Positions 10,309 through 20,348 of a stretch of 64,000 nucleotides of DNA are shown here, piece by piece; the stretch's first letter is position 1; each line of letters starts with the position of its first letter. The notes below the pieces were generated by a model that worked only from the letters and a program-made list of their open reading frames with translations, had not been told where the DNA came from and made no database searches. The position numbers and the translations under genes were made by a program. This stretch comes from Prochlorococcus sp. AG-355-O17 (GTDB lineage Bacteria; Cyanobacteriota; Cyanobacteriia; PCC-6307; Cyanobiaceae). The stretch is from NCBI GenBank assembly GCA_003280655.1, contig QCEK01000006.1, forward strand, positions 1 through 64,000, written 5' to 3'.

Positions 10309-11352
10309 TTGAATAGTTCATCATATTTCAAGTTAATAGTAATATTAATCACTTTATTAATAGTATGGACTTTAAGGGATTTTCTCCTGTTAATAATTTG
10401 TTCTTTAGTAATTTCAAATATTGTATGTAATTTATCTAATCAAATCCAAAAAGGTTTGAAAATTCCTCGATCGATTTCTTTGTTTCTTGTCTTAGCCGTC
10501 ATATCAGTAATAATATTTACTATTTTTATTCTTGTATTACCTCCGTTTATAAAAGAATTCAATGAAATACTAGTTGACATTCCAAATGGTTTATCAAAAA
10601 TAAATATATTGATCAATACAAATCTGAACAAATTTAATAGCTTATTTTATGGCGAACAATCAGAAAATGTTATAGACATATTCAATTTAATAAATAATGT
10701 AGTTACCATTCCAGATGTCTCAACTATTGCAAAAGCTATTCAAGAAAGTTTTAAGAATTTAATTAATATTGCGGGGAATCTAGGTTCAGGTCTTTTGAGA
10801 TTAATATTCGTATTAGCAGTGAGTTTGATGATTTCTATTGAACCAAAACAATATAAAGAAAATGTACTTCTATTAATACCAAAAAATTACCGTAATAAAT
10901 TTAGAAATATTCTGGAAAAATGCAATATTGCATTAGCAAATTGGACCTTTTCTATGGTCATAAGCTCATTATCAGTAGGTCTATTATCATTAATAGTTTT
11001 ATCTATATTAGATGTCAAATACATTGTCTCAAATGCTTTAATAGCAATGGTTCTTAATATAATTCCGAATATAGGTCCAGTTATTAGTGGTATATTTCCA
11101 ATCTCAGTTGCACTACTAGATAATTTTTGGAAACCACTGGCAGTTTTAGGATCATATGTAATCATTCAAAATATTGAAAGCTATATCATAATGCCATCTA
11201 TAATGAAGAAAAAAGCAAACCTACTTCCTGGTTTGACATTAATATCACAATTTGGATTTACCTTAATTTTTGGTCCATTAGGCTTAATACTATCTCTTCC
11301 ATTAGCTGTAGTAATACAAGTTTTAATCAAAGAATCATTTAAAGATATTTAA
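10309..11352 (+). CDS. AI-2E family transporter (PerM-like)
   Basis: multi-TM 347 aa; NIIPNIGPVIS, SYIIMPSIM motifs. Confidence 0.85.
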   Translation: MNSSSYFKLIVILITLLIVWTLRDFLLLIICSLVISNIVCNLSNQIQKGLKIPRSISLFLVLAVISVIIFTIFILVLPPFIKEFNEILVDIPNGLSKINILINTNLNKFNSLFYGEQSENVIDIFNLINNVVTIPDVSTIAKAIQESFKNLINIAGNLGSGLLRLIFVLAVSLMISIEPKQYKENVLLLIPKNYRNKFRNILEKCNIALANWTFSMVISSLSVGLLSLIVLSILDVKYIVSNALIAMVLNIIPNIGPVISGIFPISVALLDNFWKPLAVLGSYVIIQNIESYIIMPSIMKKKANLLPGLTLISQFGFTLIFGPLGLILSLPLAVVIQVLIKESFKDI

Positions 11353-11355
11353 AAA

Positions 11356-11538
11356 CTACTTAATTAATTTTTTATATAAATATGGGTAAGAAAAGAGTAT
11401 AAAGATAGCTAAGGGATGTTTACCTATAGCAAAATATAGAGAACTAAAAGTAAAATGATCAAATAATATTCTTAACTCAGTAGAAAGATCTATTAAAACT
11501 AAAGAAAATAAAATTATCAAATAGTAATTCAATTTCAT
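11356..11538 (-). CDS. hypothetical membrane protein (60 aa)
   Basis: hydrophobic ORF in otherwise empty gap, same strand as secF. Confidence 0.5.
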   Translation of the reverse strand: MKLNYYLIILFSLVLIDLSTELRILFDHFTFSSLYFAIGKHPLAIFILFSYPYLYKKLIK

Positions 11539-11556
11539 AAAATGAGAAGCTTAAGC

Positions 11557-12471
11557 TCAGTCTTTAAGCAACAAAGATGGAGCCAATAAAATACTTGAAT
11601 AACTTCCAACAATAATTCCTAATGACAAGGCCAAAGAAAACCAAAATAGTGAGTAAGATCCAAACAAAATTATGCTTAATAAAGGGATAAGGGTTGTAAT
11701 ACTGGTAAAAGTTGTTCTCCTAAATGATTCGTTTACTGATAATTGAATAGTTTCGTTATAGCCTTCTTCCTTTGATTTTAAATTCTCACGAATCCTATCA
11801 AAAATAACAACAGTATCATTTACAGAATAACCAGCAATAGTTAACAAGGACACCGCAAATAAACTATTTACCTCGACAGATAAAATAATTCCCAACCAGG
11901 AAAATATACCGAAAACAATTAATAAATCATGGAATAATGCTAATAATGCAAATAATGCATATTTTTTATCAAACCTAATAGTTATATATAAAGATATTGC
12001 AAATAAAGAAACCAACAATGAAGTAACACAATTGGTAAGTAATCTTTTCCCAAGCTTTGGACCTATTAATCTAGAATCCTTACTCTCATAATTTAGAGGT
12101 CCAATAATATTATCAAGATTAGTAATTAGATTATTTGATTCATCGATACTCAAATAAGGTGTCCTAATTGAAATTAATTTATTATTATTTTGGAATTGTA
12201 ATTTAATATTGTTTATAAAATTTTTATTACTAGAGATCTCTCTTAAATTTTCTAAAACTGAATCAGGGGAAAGATTAGAACATTCTTCTTCACAAAATCT
12301 TTCTATTCTTAGTTCATTTCCTCCAACAAAATCCATCCCTAAATTTATAGGTTTCTTATAAGAAGTATTAAAAGTTGAATATAAAATTCCTAAAAGACTT
12401 AACAAAATAAGAAAAGTTGAAAAACTAATTATCTTTCTTTTATTTTTTATTAGTTCAAGATTGTATTTCAT
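11557..12471 (-). CDS. secF: protein translocase subunit SecF
   Basis: GMDFVGG, YSVNDTVVIFDRIRE. Confidence 0.95.
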   Translation of the reverse strand: MKYNLELIKNKRKIISFSTFLILLSLLGILYSTFNTSYKKPINLGMDFVGGNELRIERFCEEECSNLSPDSVLENLREISSNKNFINNIKLQFQNNNKLISIRTPYLSIDESNNLITNLDNIIGPLNYESKDSRLIGPKLGKRLLTNCVTSLLVSLFAISLYITIRFDKKYALFALLALFHDLLIVFGIFSWLGIILSVEVNSLFAVSLLTIAGYSVNDTVVIFDRIRENLKSKEEGYNETIQLSVNESFRRTTFTSITTLIPLLSIILFGSYSLFWFSLALSLGIIVGSYSSILLAPSLLLKD

Positions 12472-12492
12472 CGGAAATTAGTAACAAAAAAT

Positions 12493-13962
12493 TTAATTTA
12501 AAAAATTATTCTTGGGTAGATAAAGATTTTTTTGTCTTAAAGATTGATATGTTGTAAAAAATCGCAAAATAGTTTTAGAACAATTTAATGAGGTAAACAA
12601 GCTTATTAGAACTCCAATACCTAATGTTGCCGCGAAACCTTTAACAAAATTTGTTCCTAATAAAAACAATACAAAACAACTTAGAAGAGTTGTAATATGA
12701 CCATCAACTATAGATGAATTAGCTCTTTGAAAACCGCTATCAATAGATCTTGTAAGAGTATTGCCGTCAAATAATTCTTCTCTAATTCTCTCAAAAATTA
12801 GAATATTTGCATCAACAGCCATACCAATGCTAAGTATAAGCCCAGATATTCCAGGTAAAGTCAAAGTTACAGGAATTAAAGAATATAGGGCTAAGTTAAA
12901 GAAACCATAAAGTACTAGAGATAGAACTGAAACGAAACCTAGGATTCTATAATTAAAAATCATAAATATACCAACAAAAATTAATCCACTAATAGCTGCA
13001 TAAAGACTTTTTAAAATATTTTTGGATCCTAATAGAGCCCCTATAGTGTTAGTTTCTACTATTTCAATTGGCAATGGCAATGAGCCTCCTTTAAGTTGAA
13101 CTTCTAATTCTCTAGCATTTTCAGCACTAAAATTACCGCTTATTGTTGCTGATCCACCTGTAATACCAGTACTAGCAAACTGGTTACCAACACTAGCTTC
13201 ACTTATAGATTCGCCATCAAGAATAATAGCCAATAGTTGATTAGTGCCAGCAATTGACTTTGTAATTTCTGCAAACTTTTCACCTCCTGAATTACTAAAA
13301 GTTAATAAAACTTCCCAATTACTATTTGTTTGTTCTTGTCTCCTTCCTGCGTTAATAAGATCCTTACCAGATAAATCTGTTTTAATAAATAAATTTGTAA
13401 TTTCTTTATCAACATATTTTTTGATTTCAATTAACTTCCCATATAAATCATTACTAGTAGATGAGTAATTCAATTCTTTCTCTATATCTTTAAAATCATC
13501 TTGAATAACTTTTAAGAAATTATCATTATTTTGATTTTTTTCTTCAAAGGAATATTGTTCAATTAATTCTTTAATACTCAATCTTTGTAGTTGCAGGGTT
13601 TTTAAATCTGTAGATGTTCCTTCTTTTTGGGTTCTAAATTCTAATAAAGCAGTCTTACCTAATACCCTGGAAGCAACTAATGGATTTTGTTCGCCAGGTA
13701 ATTCTAAAATCAATTGATCTCCACCGAGGGTTTGTAAATTAGACTCAGAAACTCCTAAATTGTTAACGCGCTTATCTATAACCGAATTAACTGCTTCAAG
13801 TTCATCCCTTGTTATCTTACCTTCCTCTTTAATAATTTGAAGTGTAAGTTGAGAACCCCCTTGTAAATCCAATCCCAACTGTAAGGGATAATTTATTAAT
13901 AGATAAACAGATAAAGTAAGTAGAAATATAATAAAAAAAAGCCAACCTTGCCTTCTTTTCAT
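12493..13962 (-). CDS. secD: protein translocase subunit SecD
   Basis: LGLDLQGGSQL, GMAVDANILIFERIRE. Confidence 0.96.
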   Translation of the reverse strand: MKRRQGWLFFIIFLLTLSVYLLINYPLQLGLDLQGGSQLTLQIIKEEGKITRDELEAVNSVIDKRVNNLGVSESNLQTLGGDQLILELPGEQNPLVASRVLGKTALLEFRTQKEGTSTDLKTLQLQRLSIKELIEQYSFEEKNQNNDNFLKVIQDDFKDIEKELNYSSTSNDLYGKLIEIKKYVDKEITNLFIKTDLSGKDLINAGRRQEQTNSNWEVLLTFSNSGGEKFAEITKSIAGTNQLLAIILDGESISEASVGNQFASTGITGGSATISGNFSAENARELEVQLKGGSLPLPIEIVETNTIGALLGSKNILKSLYAAISGLIFVGIFMIFNYRILGFVSVLSLVLYGFFNLALYSLIPVTLTLPGISGLILSIGMAVDANILIFERIREELFDGNTLTRSIDSGFQRANSSIVDGHITTLLSCFVLFLLGTNFVKGFAATLGIGVLISLFTSLNCSKTILRFFTTYQSLRQKNLYLPKNNFLN

Positions 13963-13965
13963 TTT

Positions 13966-14949
13966 CTATATACTCCCACTAATTAAATGTTCAACTTTTT
14001 CAACTATTTGATGTGGTTGGATTATTGTCAAGTTTTCAAGATTTCCATTGTAGGGAGTTGGAATATCCTGGCTAGACAATCTAATTGGTCGAGCATCAAG
14101 ATCATCAAAACACTCTTCTGTTATCAAGGCAATTAATTCTGCCCCAATACCTCCAGTCTTCATACATTCTTCAACAATAATAACTTTATTTGTTTTTCTA
14201 ATTGATTTTGAGATGGTTTCCATATCAAATGGTTTTAAACTAATTAAATCTATTAACTCAACATCTATTCCTTTTTTTTCTAATTCTTCAACAGCTTTAA
14301 GGCAGTGATGTCTCATTCTTGAATAAGTCAATAAAGTAATATCACACCCTTCTTTTACAACGTCAGCCTGATCTAAAGCGCAAGTATAATCACCCTCAGG
14401 TAATTCTTCAGACAAATTGTATAGAAGAACATGTTCGAAAAATAGAACCGGATTATCATCTCTTATAGCTGCTTTCATTAAACCTTTAGCATTTGTGGGC
14501 GTACTACATGCAACAATCTTTATACCAGGAACTGCATGAAAATATGCTTCAAGTCTTTGACTATGCTCAGCACCAAGTTGGCGACCAACTCCACCAGGTC
14601 CTCGAACTACTGCTGGTATTTTATAATTTCCACCACTTGTATATCTAAGCATACCCATATTGTTTGATATCTGATTAAATGCTAAAAGCAAAAAACCCAT
14701 ATTCATTCCTTCTACTATTGGTCTTAAGCCAGTCATTGCTGCACCCACAGCCATACCCGTAAAACTATTCTCTGCAATTGGAGTATCTAAGACTCTTAGC
14801 TCTCCATATTTTTCATATAAATCCTTAGTTACCTTATAAGATCCTCCATATTGACCAACATCTTCCCCCATTACGCAAACATTTACATCATTTGCCATTT
14901 CTTCATCAATTGCCTCTTTCAAAGCATTAAATAATAATGTTCCAGCCAC
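13966..14949 (-). CDS. pdhB: pyruvate dehydrogenase E1 component beta subunit
   Basis: 327 aa; [18 protein letters not shown], transketolase-C domain. Confidence 0.95.
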   Translation of the reverse strand: MAGTLLFNALKEAIDEEMANDVNVCVMGEDVGQYGGSYKVTKDLYEKYGELRVLDTPIAENSFTGMAVGAAMTGLRPIVEGMNMGFLLLAFNQISNNMGMLRYTSGGNYKIPAVVRGPGGVGRQLGAEHSQRLEAYFHAVPGIKIVACSTPTNAKGLMKAAIRDDNPVLFFEHVLLYNLSEELPEGDYTCALDQADVVKEGCDITLLTYSRMRHHCLKAVEELEKKGIDVELIDLISLKPFDMETISKSIRKTNKVIIVEECMKTGGIGAELIALITEECFDDLDARPIRLSSQDIPTPYNGNLENLTIIQPHQIVEKVEHLISGSI

Positions 14950-15020
14950 AATTAATTACCTAATTAATCACATATATAATCCTACCACTTTGAATAATTC
15001 ATCCTCCTTCAGCGAAGGTT

Positions 15021-15116
15021 ATGAGTAGTAATATTGATAAAATCATTCCTGGCGAAAGCAAAAGGACTAAAAGGCCTAAGTCATGTAAAGACATTCAAAG
15101 AAAGTGTTTTTCTTAA
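15021..15116 (+). CDS. possible micro-ORF (31 aa), MSSNIDKIIPGESKRTKRPKSCKDIQRKCFS
   Basis: manual translation in gap upstream of pdhB; basic. Confidence 0.3.
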   Translation: MSSNIDKIIPGESKRTKRPKSCKDIQRKCFS

Positions 15117-15129
15117 TAATATTGGCAAT

Positions 15130-15432
15130 TCAACTTTTCTTCACAATAAAACTGCGAATAAATACAATAAAAAGTCCTATACCTATAAAAGCAAAAGAGA
15201 AAGTTAGCAAAAAAGATAATCCAATTATTAATGTATTAATACTAGAGGAAATATTTTGGACTATTTCAGAAGAATTAGATGGTTTATGTACTGAAAAATA
15301 AATTGCAATTTTATTACTTAAAAAATAAAAAAATATAAATAATAAAAAACTTGTTAATGATCCAACAATAAAATTTAAAGGTCCTTTTTCGGGAATATTT
15401 TTTTCAATATTCTCATTACTATTATCAGCCAC
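15130..15432 (-). CDS. DUF3082 membrane protein
   Basis: two TM segments, NFIVGSLTSFLLFIFFY. Confidence 0.75.
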   Translation of the reverse strand: MADNSNENIEKNIPEKGPLNFIVGSLTSFLLFIFFYFLSNKIAIYFSVHKPSNSSEIVQNISSSINTLIIGLSFLLTFSFAFIGIGLFIVFIRSFIVKKS

Positions 15433-15455
15433 AGTAGATATTTATATAAAAAAAT

Positions 15456-16391
15456 TTAAATGAATGTTATTCCCTTTTCAAGGAAAGTGCAAACCCATGA
15501 ATCATAGCCTTTATCTTCAAATAATTTAGAATTTGCAGTTAATTCTTTTTTAGCAGTCTCTATATCTTTAAAGAGTGCAAAGCATGTAGGGCCTGATCCG
15601 CTCATTGAAAATGAGAGACAATTTTCTAACTTAGAAAGTAAATATAATGCCTGCTTTACAGAATCATTTTCATTTTCAACAACTAACTGCAAATCATTTT
15701 TAATAGATAAATGTTGATTATCAAAATTTAAGTTATTTAAACCATTTTCTCTTAAATTTTTTCTTATGTTTTCAATCATTCCTCTATCAGTAAGATATTG
15801 ATCACAAAATCTATTACTATATTTTTTATAAGTTTCAGCAGTTGATACTGATACATTCGGATTTTTTAAAAGAATTGCTCCATATTCAAGGGTTGAATCT
15901 AATTTCTCCAAAATTTCGCCTCTTCCAAAACATAATTGAATACCACCATTTATAAAAAAGGGTATATCAGATCCTAAAGTTGATGCTAATGAACATAAAG
16001 TTTCTTTATCTAATTTCAAATCCCATAAATTATTAAGACCAATTAATGTTGCTGCTGCATTACTGGATCCACCAGCTAATCCTGCACCAATTGGGATATT
16101 TTTTCTTAAAAATATATTCGCACCGTAATCTATATTTGATTTTTTCCTTAATAGGTTTGCCGATTTAACAATTAAGTTATCATCAGATAGGCTTAAATCA
16201 TTACAATCAGACTCAAGTTTAATTAAACCATCATTATTAATTTCAAATTCTAAATAATCAGCAAGATCGATATTTTGCATAATCATTGCTAACTCATGAA
16301 ATCCATCCTCTCTTTTACCAATAACTTCAAGGTGCAAATTTATTTTGGCAGGAGATTTTATATTAATTTTCTTTTTAGCTAAATCTTGCAT
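15456..16391 (-). CDS. ispE: 4-diphosphocytidyl-2-C-methyl-D-erythritol kinase
   Basis: SPAKINLHL, PIGAGLAGGSSNAA, SMSGSGPTCFA GHMP kinase motifs. Confidence 0.95.
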   Translation of the reverse strand: MQDLAKKKINIKSPAKINLHLEVIGKREDGFHELAMIMQNIDLADYLEFEINNDGLIKLESDCNDLSLSDDNLIVKSANLLRKKSNIDYGANIFLRKNIPIGAGLAGGSSNAAATLIGLNNLWDLKLDKETLCSLASTLGSDIPFFINGGIQLCFGRGEILEKLDSTLEYGAILLKNPNVSVSTAETYKKYSNRFCDQYLTDRGMIENIRKNLRENGLNNLNFDNQHLSIKNDLQLVVENENDSVKQALYLLSKLENCLSFSMSGSGPTCFALFKDIETAKKELTANSKLFEDKGYDSWVCTFLEKGITFI

Positions 16392-16403
16392 ATACTCAAA
16401 TTT

Positions 16404-17228
16404 TTATTTTTTAATTTTAATACAATTTTCTGCAAGCTTAATCCATTGGTCAATTGAAATATCTTGTGGTCTTAAATTAAAACAAACTTTTGAAGATTCA
16501 GATAATTCATTTATCTCTTCATTTGAAAGTATTGAATTAAGAGTATTTCTAAGCATTTTTCTTCTTGAATTAAATGAAATTCGAAGAAGTTTATCTATAT
16601 ATTTTTCTAGACTAATATCTAATCTTAAATCATTTTTAATTGGTTCGAAAACTACTAAAGAAGAAAAAACTTTTGGAGGCGGGCTAAAAGATGAAGGCGG
16701 CACATCACATATTCTTTTTATTTTTGATAATAATTGCATTCTTATACTAAGCGCACCAGCATTGGGACTACCTTCTTTTGACAAAATCCTATCTACAACA
16801 TCTTTCTGCATTAAAAAAATTATTTTTTCGTAATTATAGTTTCTTATAATGCCCAATCGGCCTATGAAAATATTCAATATTGGGCCAGTTATATTGTAAG
16901 GAATATTTGCAATCACTTTTGTAATCTTCTTATTAATTGAATCTAAATTTACGGTAAGAATATCTCCCTGCTGAACTGAAAACTTATCATTATTATTGAA
17001 TTTATCATTCAATAAATTTATTAATTCTTTATCTAATTCAATCGCATGTAATTTTTTAATTTCTGAATCTAATAACTTAGATGTCAATGCTCCTTTACCT
17101 GGACCAATTTCTAAAATAAAGTCATTTTCATTAAGAACAGCAATTTCTTTGATTTTTTCTAATATTTTTTTATTTACCAACCAGTGTTGTCCAAATCTTT
17201 TTTTTTGATGATGGTTTTTAGAATTCAT
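16404..17228 (-). CDS. rsmA: 16S rRNA (adenine1518/1519-N6)-dimethyltransferase
   Basis: [30 protein letters not shown]. Confidence 0.95.
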   Translation of the reverse strand: MNSKNHHQKKRFGQHWLVNKKILEKIKEIAVLNENDFILEIGPGKGALTSKLLDSEIKKLHAIELDKELINLLNDKFNNNDKFSVQQGDILTVNLDSINKKITKVIANIPYNITGPILNIFIGRLGIIRNYNYEKIIFLMQKDVVDRILSKEGSPNAGALSIRMQLLSKIKRICDVPPSSFSPPPKVFSSLVVFEPIKNDLRLDISLEKYIDKLLRISFNSRRKMLRNTLNSILSNEEINELSESSKVCFNLRPQDISIDQWIKLAENCIKIKK

Positions 17229-17284
17229 CCAAAAGATAAATAATATGTTTAAATTAAATATGAATTAATTTAATACTTTATATC

Positions 17285-17617
17285 ATGAGCTTATCAAAAA
17301 AAAATTTAGATAAACTCAATAAATTTAAAAAAAATAAAAATTTAAATAACGAAATTAAAAATATAAGTAATTACACAAATATATCTAACAATGATAATTT
17401 ATTCTCTAATCCATTTAATTCAGAAGATCCCAATAAAATTTTTTATTCGTTAATTGATAATTCAGAATCTTTAGAAGAGACTTCTAACGTTAATAATTCA
17501 CTAAGAAAAAGTGAGCTTAATCAAATTAATATGAATTCTAGAAAAGCAAATTTTTCTAAGAAATTAACAACTGAAGAGGAACTATATGATGAATTTAATT
17601 ATCTTCTTGATGAATAA
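17285..17617 (+). CDS. Asn/Lys-rich hypothetical protein
   Basis: 110-aa ORF, no overlap with other genes. Confidence 0.55.
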   Translation: MSLSKKNLDKLNKFKKNKNLNNEIKNISNYTNISNNDNLFSNPFNSEDPNKIFYSLIDNSESLEETSNVNNSLRKSELNQINMNSRKANFSKKLTTEEELYDEFNYLLDE

Positions 17618-17636
17618 TTAGTTTTAATATTTACTT

Positions 17637-18053
17637 ATGCTTCAGAGTAATAGATTAACAGTTTATGCTATCGGCAAAATAAAAAAACTTTGGATTAGAG
17701 ATGGAATTAATCAATACAAAAAAAGAATGCCTGAACTTATCATTAATGAGGTAAAGACTTTTAATTTAAATAATCTTAGTTCTAATAACAATATTATTAT
17801 CTGCCTAAGTGAAGAAGGGAAACAGTTTAATTCAGTTGAACTATGTTCTTTACTCTTAAATTTTAAAAATAAAAAAATTAATTTCTTAATCGGTGATACT
17901 GATGGAATTAGTTCAGATATTAAAAAAAAATCAGATCTTATACTAAGTCTGTCTCCTTTAACTTTTCCTCATGAATTAGCTAGATTAATCTTAATCGAGC
18001 AAATCTATAGAGCTGTTTCTATATCTACTAACTCCCCTTACCATCGTTCTTAA
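17637..18053 (+). CDS. rlmH: 23S rRNA (pseudouridine1915-N3)-methyltransferase
   Basis: [33 protein letters not shown]. Confidence 0.92.
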   Translation: MLQSNRLTVYAIGKIKKLWIRDGINQYKKRMPELIINEVKTFNLNNLSSNNNIIICLSEEGKQFNSVELCSLLLNFKNKKINFLIGDTDGISSDIKKKSDLILSLSPLTFPHELARLILIEQIYRAVSISTNSPYHRS

Positions 18054-18127
18054 GAAGATTAGATTTAATCTAAAATTAATCTATAAAACTTTAACAACTA
18101 ACTATTTTTTTTTAATTTTTATTATAT

Positions 18128-18141
18128 AGTACATATATACT
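18128..18141 (+). promoter_or_regulatory. putative LexA (SOS) box upstream of umuD: AGTACATATATACT
   Basis: 13/14 match to cyanobacterial consensus RGTACNNNDGTWCB (single G->A mismatch); 14 nt upstream of the umuD start. Confidence 0.6.
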
Positions 18142-18155
18142 ATTAAATTTAAACC

Positions 18156-18572
18156 TTGGATTCTTTCGATTCAACTAGTAAAAAGTTTAAAATCCCCTTA
18201 TTAAATGATTCGGTATCTGCAGGATTCCCTTCTCCGGCAGATGACTATACAGAAGAAAATATTGATTTAAATGAACATTTAATATCTAATCCGTTTAGCA
18301 CTTTTTTTCTTAGAGTTAAAGGTGACTCAATGATAAATGCAGGAATTAAAGATAAAGATTTAATAATAGTAGACAAGAGTTTAATAGCTAAGCCAGGAAA
18401 CATTATCATTGCGATGATAGACGGGGAATTCACAATAAAAAGATTATCTATAAAAAATGATGAATTATATTTAAAAGCAGAAAATCATAATTATCCCGAT
18501 TTTAGATTTAGAAACCATATTGATGTACAGATCTGGGGAGTTGTTATTTATTCAATACATAGCTATTTATGA
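18156..18572 (+). CDS. umuD: SOS mutagenesis protein UmuD (S24 self-cleaving)
   Basis: SAGFPSPADDY cleavage region, GDSMINAGI (Ser), FTIKRL (Lys); TTG start. Confidence 0.92.
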   Translation: MDSFDSTSKKFKIPLLNDSVSAGFPSPADDYTEENIDLNEHLISNPFSTFFLRVKGDSMINAGIKDKDLIIVDKSLIAKPGNIIIAMIDGEFTIKRLSIKNDELYLKAENHNYPDFRFRNHIDVQIWGVVIYSIHSYL

Positions 18573-19855
18573 GAATTTCAAGTATTGATGCTATAGCTCT
18601 CATAGATGCTAATAATTTTTATGCGTCATGCGAACAAAATATTAATCCTCATTTGAGAAATAAACCAGTAGTAATTTTATCTAATAATGACGGATGTATC
18701 ATTGCGAGAAGCCCTGAAGCGCGCGCTTTAAAAATTAAAATGGGAACTCCTTATTTTAAGGTCAAAGAAAAATTAAATAAATTAGATGTAGCAGTCTTAA
18801 GCTCAAACTACTCGCTTTACGGCGATATGAGCAGAAGACTAATGAATTTACTAAAAAACTACTGTGAACAAATAGAAATTTATTCTATTGACGAAGCATT
18901 TATCTCAATTTCTAGACCTAATGATAAAAATCTATATCCTTGGGCAAGAAACATAAGATCATTGATATATCAGAATCTAGGGATTACCATAACAGTAGGA
19001 ATAGGAGAAAATAAAGTAAGAGCAAAAATCGCCAATAAATTAGCTAAAAATATTGATTATTCAGCTGGAATATTTGATTTAGCTAGAACCAGAAATGAGA
19101 GTAATTATTTAAAAAGAATTAGTGTAGATAAGATATGGGGAGTCGGGAAACAAACCTCTAATTGGTTGCAAAGTAAAGGTATTAAAAATGCAAGAGAATT
19201 AAGAGATATGGAAGAAAATGAAATCATTAAGAAACTAGGAATAGTAGGAAAAAGATTGCAATTAGAACTAAAAGGTTATAAATGTCTGCCTATAGAGAAA
19301 AACAAGAAATCAAAAAAAGAAATTCAGGTAAGCAGGAGTTTTGGTACTCCTGTAACAAAATTAGAAGAATTAACTCAAGCACTGGCTACTCATGCAATAA
19401 AAGCGTCTGAAAAAATGAGAAGTCAGAATTTGCAATCATCTGGCATTAGAGTATTTGCCAGAACCAGTAAATATTCAAGTCAAAATTATCAAAGAAGTGC
19501 TCATAGAAAACTTACAAATGCAACAGACGACACAAACAGCATTTTAAAAATAGTAGTTGAATTATCTAAAGAAATTTATAATCCTGAATATAAATTTTCA
19601 AAAGCTGGCGTTTTAATGCAGGATTTAACTAATAGCGAATATTTACAGCAATCAGTTATCAATTACAAATCTCAAAAAGAGCTAAAAAGATCAGCCAATC
19701 TGATGAGAACTATTGATTTATTAAATAAAAGATTTAATAACAATGCAATTACATGGGCTATTACAAAAAAGCCAAAAAGTTGGACGATGAATAAGAATTT
19801 CTTAAGTCGCTCATCTACGACTGATATAAAACAGATCCCAATTATAGTAAAATAA
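18569..19855 (+). CDS. umuC: Y-family DNA polymerase V subunit UmuC
   Basis: ALIDANNFYASCEQ, YSIDEAF; 4-nt ATGA overlap with umuD. Confidence 0.95.
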   Translation: MRISSIDAIALIDANNFYASCEQNINPHLRNKPVVILSNNDGCIIARSPEARALKIKMGTPYFKVKEKLNKLDVAVLSSNYSLYGDMSRRLMNLLKNYCEQIEIYSIDEAFISISRPNDKNLYPWARNIRSLIYQNLGITITVGIGENKVRAKIANKLAKNIDYSAGIFDLARTRNESNYLKRISVDKIWGVGKQTSNWLQSKGIKNARELRDMEENEIIKKLGIVGKRLQLELKGYKCLPIEKNKKSKKEIQVSRSFGTPVTKLEELTQALATHAIKASEKMRSQNLQSSGIRVFARTSKYSSQNYQRSAHRKLTNATDDTNSILKIVVELSKEIYNPEYKFSKAGVLMQDLTNSEYLQQSVINYKSQKELKRSANLMRTIDLLNKRFNNNAITWAITKKPKSWTMNKNFLSRSSTTDIKQIPIIVK

Positions 19856-19864
19856 AAGAGTAAG

Positions 19865-20332
19865 ATGGAATTTATTATATTTTTAAGCAAGTTAGATAAA
19901 GAGATTCTTGACTTATTAATAAAAGCAAAGTACGTAGTTGAAGAAAATAAAATTGAATGTCTCTTAAACAAAGAAATAAAAGGACTACATAAATTTGTAG
20001 AAAATAAAATTATAATATGTACTGAAAATGCAAAAAGAAAAACGAATTATAGAAATGAAAAGAAGAGACCAAACAAAGATAACTTCAAAACAGAATTGGC
20101 AATAAGAAAAGCATTAAGACATGAAGCAACTCATGCCATACAAAAATGCAACAAAAATAAGATAGTAGGGGATATAAAAATTTTAGAAGAGAAATTACAT
20201 CAAAGTAAGAGGAAATCATTAGAGTTCTCTACATCCAATTTTTCTGGAACTTATGAAAAAGAAGTAGAAGCTTATATTCTTGAAGACAAACCAAAAAAGG
20301 TAAAAAATATGATTAAAAAATACTGCCTATGA
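19865..20332 (+). CDS. hypothetical HExxH metallopeptidase-like protein (Atp23/M76- or SprT-like zincin suggested)
   Basis: ALRHEATHAIQKC = HExxH; downstream YEKEVEAY could provide the third ligand; 9 nt after umuC. Confidence 0.65.
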   Translation: MEFIIFLSKLDKEILDLLIKAKYVVEENKIECLLNKEIKGLHKFVENKIIICTENAKRKTNYRNEKKRPNKDNFKTELAIRKALRHEATHAIQKCNKNKIVGDIKILEEKLHQSKRKSLEFSTSNFSGTYEKEVEAYILEDKPKKVKNMIKKYCL

Positions 20333-20348
20333 ATTTAAATAAAATATG

